Source: Candidatus Nanohalarchaeota archaeon (GTDB lineage Archaea; EX4484-52). From it: DNA of 7,293 nucleotides. The stretch spans positions 1 through 7,293 of the forward strand of contig QMVB01000048.1 of the NCBI GenBank assembly GCA_003660905.1, read 5' to 3'. This document shows positions 5,885-7,293 of the stretch, in pieces. A program made the position numbers and the translations under genes. Under the pieces are notes generated by a model. That model saw only the letters and a program-made list of their open reading frames with translations. It was not told where the DNA came from and did no database searches. Numbering within the stretch: the first letter of the stretch is position 1; each line of letters opens with the position of its first letter.

Positions 5885-7009
5885 ATGGCAATTGAAATAA
5901 TTGATTTGAAAACAGGCAAAAGAAAGGAAAAAGAAATAAAGACAATTGAATGGGACAGCAGAAGCGCAACAAAAGACAGCTATGAGCATTTTATGATTAA
6001 AGAGATTTTAGAGCAGCCAATTGCAATAAGGAAATCTCTGTCCCAGGACAAAGAAAAATTAATGAAAATGGCCATCGGGATATTGCGTTCGAGGCAGGTA
6101 ATAATCACTGCCTGCGGGAGTTCAAGATATGCCGCCTTAATCGGCAGATACCTGTTTTCAAAGATAGGCGGCAAGTTCTGCGATGTTATCATATCTTCTG
6201 AATTCGGGTATTTTAAGGATTCAATAGACAAGAACACGCTTGTTATTGCCGTATCCCAAAGCGGTGAGACAGCAGATGTTTTGGAAGGACTGAAAGAAGC
6301 AAAGAAAAACGGGGCAGAAATATATTCAATAGTGAATGTTGTGGACTCAACAATTGCACGGATGAGTGATGAGGTATTGTATCTTAACTGCGGACCTGAA
6401 ATAGGCGTTGCCGCAACGAAAAGCTTTTTATCCCAGATAATTATTTTCTATATTCTTGCTTTTGCAATGAACAATAAAACAGATTATGCAAAAAAGCAAT
6501 TGACAAATATAGCGGAGCTGATTGAAAACGCACTGCCATATACAATAGAGATTACCAAAAAAATAGCAAAAGAAACAAAAGACCAAAATGATTTTTTCTA
6601 CATAGGCAGGGGAATCAATTTTGCAGTTGCATCAGAAGGCGCGCTGAAACTCAAAGAACTCTCATACATCCATGCAGAGGGAATGCCGGCGGGAGAGCTT
6701 AAGCACGGGACAATTGCGCTCATAGAAGACAAAACTCCTGTTGTTGCAATAAATCCAGATGACCACACTTATGCAGAAACCCTTTCCAATGCAGAGGAAA
6801 CAAAGGCAAGAGGGGCCGTAATAATCGGAATAAGCGATAATGAAAGCGAAGTATATGATTATCACATAAAAATAGAAAAAGTCAGCAAAATTTTTTATCC
6901 AATTGCATGCGTTATCCCTGAGCAGTTATTGGCATACTTTCTGGCAGTGGAAAGAGGGAAAAACCCGGACAAGCCCAGGAATCTGGCAAAAAGTGTTACT
7001 GTGAAATAG
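5885..7009 (+). CDS. glmS: GlmS isomerase (double SIS) domain, stand-alone (C-terminal half of split glucosamine-6-phosphate synthase)
   Basis: 374 residues matching GlmS from the interdomain linker (IEIIDLKTGK at the start) to its C terminus. The domain isomerises fructose-6-phosphate and, with ammonia from the glutaminase, yields glucosamine-6-phosphate for amino-sugar synthesis. SIS 1 shows TACGSSRY (Cys77, Ser79/80) and VSQSGETAD (124-129), then GPEIGVAATKSF. SIS 2 shows GRGINFAVASEGALKLKE and SYIHAEGMPAGELKHG; Lys255, Glu258 and His274 correspond to E. coli Lys485, Glu488 and His504. The C-tail RNLAKSVTVK keeps the active-site Lys (Lys369, E. coli Lys603). It starts 1 nt after the previous stop. 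SIS-only relatives such as archaeal GlmD deaminase are an alternative, but the retained linker, the GlmS-type tail and the glutaminase half in the same cluster favour a split GlmS. With the N-terminal half it totals 589 residues, close to an intact GlmS. Confidence 0.92.
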   Translation: MAIEIIDLKTGKRKEKEIKTIEWDSRSATKDSYEHFMIKEILEQPIAIRKSLSQDKEKLMKMAIGILRSRQVIITACGSSRYAALIGRYLFSKIGGKFCDVIISSEFGYFKDSIDKNTLVIAVSQSGETADVLEGLKEAKKNGAEIYSIVNVVDSTIARMSDEVLYLNCGPEIGVAATKSFLSQIIIFYILAFAMNNKTDYAKKQLTNIAELIENALPYTIEITKKIAKETKDQNDFFYIGRGINFAVASEGALKLKELSYIHAEGMPAGELKHGTIALIEDKTPVVAINPDDHTYAETLSNAEETKARGAVIIGISDNESEVYDYHIKIEKVSKIFYPIACVIPEQLLAYFLAVERGKNPDKPRNLAKSVTVK

Positions 7010-7010
7010 G

Positions 7011-7053
7011 TTTTGCGTAAAAATGCTAAAATCAGCCGAGTTTTTACACAAAA
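7011..7053 (+). terminator. Long stem-loop directly after the glmS isomerase stop codon
   Basis: TTTTGCGTAAAAA (7011-7023) pairs with TTTTTACACAAAA (7041-7053) at 12 of 13 positions across a 17-nt loop. It begins 2 nt after the stop codon. The right arm starts with T5 but no T tract follows the stem, so it is not a classical intrinsic terminator; it may terminate transcription or protect the mRNA 3' end. The structure is seen in sequence, the role is inferred. Confidence 0.45.
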
Positions 7054-7071
7054 TGGCTACTCATCTTACAT

Positions 7072-7138
7072 CCCAACTTTGACAGTTAATTAAAAAAGTG
7101 TTCTGAGTTTGTTAAGTTATGACCCAACTTTGACAGTT
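7072..7138. repeat. 16-bp exact direct repeat pair (CCCAACTTTGACAGTT)
   Basis: Identical copies lie at 7072-7087 and 7123-7138, separated by 35 nt. A weaker third relative, TTTAACAGTTTG at 7166-7177, matches 11 of 12 bases of the TTTGACAGTTTG at 7129-7140. Each copy contains a partly palindromic AACT...AGTT core. They could be binding sites controlling the next gene beyond the window or members of a dispersed repeat family. No transposase or integrase is present. Confidence 0.55.
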
Positions 7139-7229
7139 TGATACCAAACAAGGCAGGAAAACCTATTTAACAGTTTGCAAAAAACAGGATTTTTCAATAG
7201 AATTTATGTGATAATCGCTTGTTTTTGAC

Positions 7230-7236
7230 TATAAAT
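7230..7236 (+). promoter_or_regulatory. Possible TATA box for a gene beyond the window
   Basis: TATAAAT in an otherwise gene-free stretch (7010-7293), 92 nt downstream of the second direct-repeat copy. It would direct transcription from about 7258. In AT-rich sequence such a motif is weak evidence, and oligo-T tracts downstream (7274-7290) could instead reflect a terminator. Confidence 0.2.
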
Positions 7237-7293
7237 CCACTTATTTGAATGCTAAAATTCAATAAAAAACATATTTTTAATTGATTTTTGTCG

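Noticed and set aside
4062..6865. Minus-strand ORFs of 60-90 residues within the glmS cluster
   Set aside because: Each lies opposite a real gene with full motifs and has no recognisable features of its own.
5885..7009. GlmD-type glucosamine-6-phosphate deaminase or other SIS-only enzyme
   Set aside because: The retained GlmS linker, the AKSVTV tail and the matching glutaminase half in the same cluster favour a split GlmS, although the deaminase option is not fully excluded.
7072..7138. Short CRISPR array
   Set aside because: Only two exact 16-bp copies with a single 35-nt spacer-like gap, an irregular third copy, and no cas genes; the repeat is too short for a typical array.

Overview
The window looks like an AT-rich archaeal chromosome segment. 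The clues are TATA-box-like core promoters with no bacterial -35/-10 pairs, weak GTGA(T)-type ribosome binding sites, oligo-T terminator-like tracts and very tightly packed genes. The style fits a small-genome (DPANN-like, possibly Woesearchaeota/Pacearchaeota) archaeon, but that placement is an impression from sequence style and not a proven assignment.

Layout: positions 1-291 hold no gene I can recognise. They contain a palindromic T7/A7 element that could terminate transcription in both directions, followed by several small inverted repeats. Positions 292-2718 (minus strand) encode a complete phosphoenolpyruvate synthase (PpsA). A divergent promoter region (2719-2956) is dense in perfect inverted repeats, two of which share the half-site TCATAA/TTATGA and sit just upstream of the two presumed TATA boxes. 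From 2957 to 7009 (plus strand) runs one compact gene cluster of six ORFs with junctions between a 19-nt overlap and an 11-nt gap: the GlmS glutaminase domain, a SerB-like HAD phosphatase, a truncated flavoprotein remnant, an alpha/beta hydrolase, a beta-phosphoglucomutase/phosphoglycolate-phosphatase-like HAD enzyme, and the GlmS isomerase (double SIS) domain. The last 284 bases are non-coding, with a long stem-loop directly after the last stop codon and a 16-bp direct repeat.

The main discovery candidate is the split glmS. The usual single enzyme, glutamine:fructose-6-phosphate aminotransferase, is cut exactly at the linker between its two domains, and about 2.28 kb carrying two phosphatase-like genes and a hydrolase lies between the halves. 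Both halves keep their catalytic residues, including the N-terminal Cys nucleophile and the C-terminal AKSVTV tail, so a two-subunit enzyme made from one transcript is plausible. The enclosed phosphatases and hydrolase may act on amino-sugar phosphates made by the complex; that is inference.

PpsA (pyruvate to phosphoenolpyruvate, feeding gluconeogenesis) and GlmS (fructose-6-phosphate to glucosamine-6-phosphate) face away from each other across a shared regulatory region, which suggests coordinated control of gluconeogenic flux and amino-sugar synthesis.
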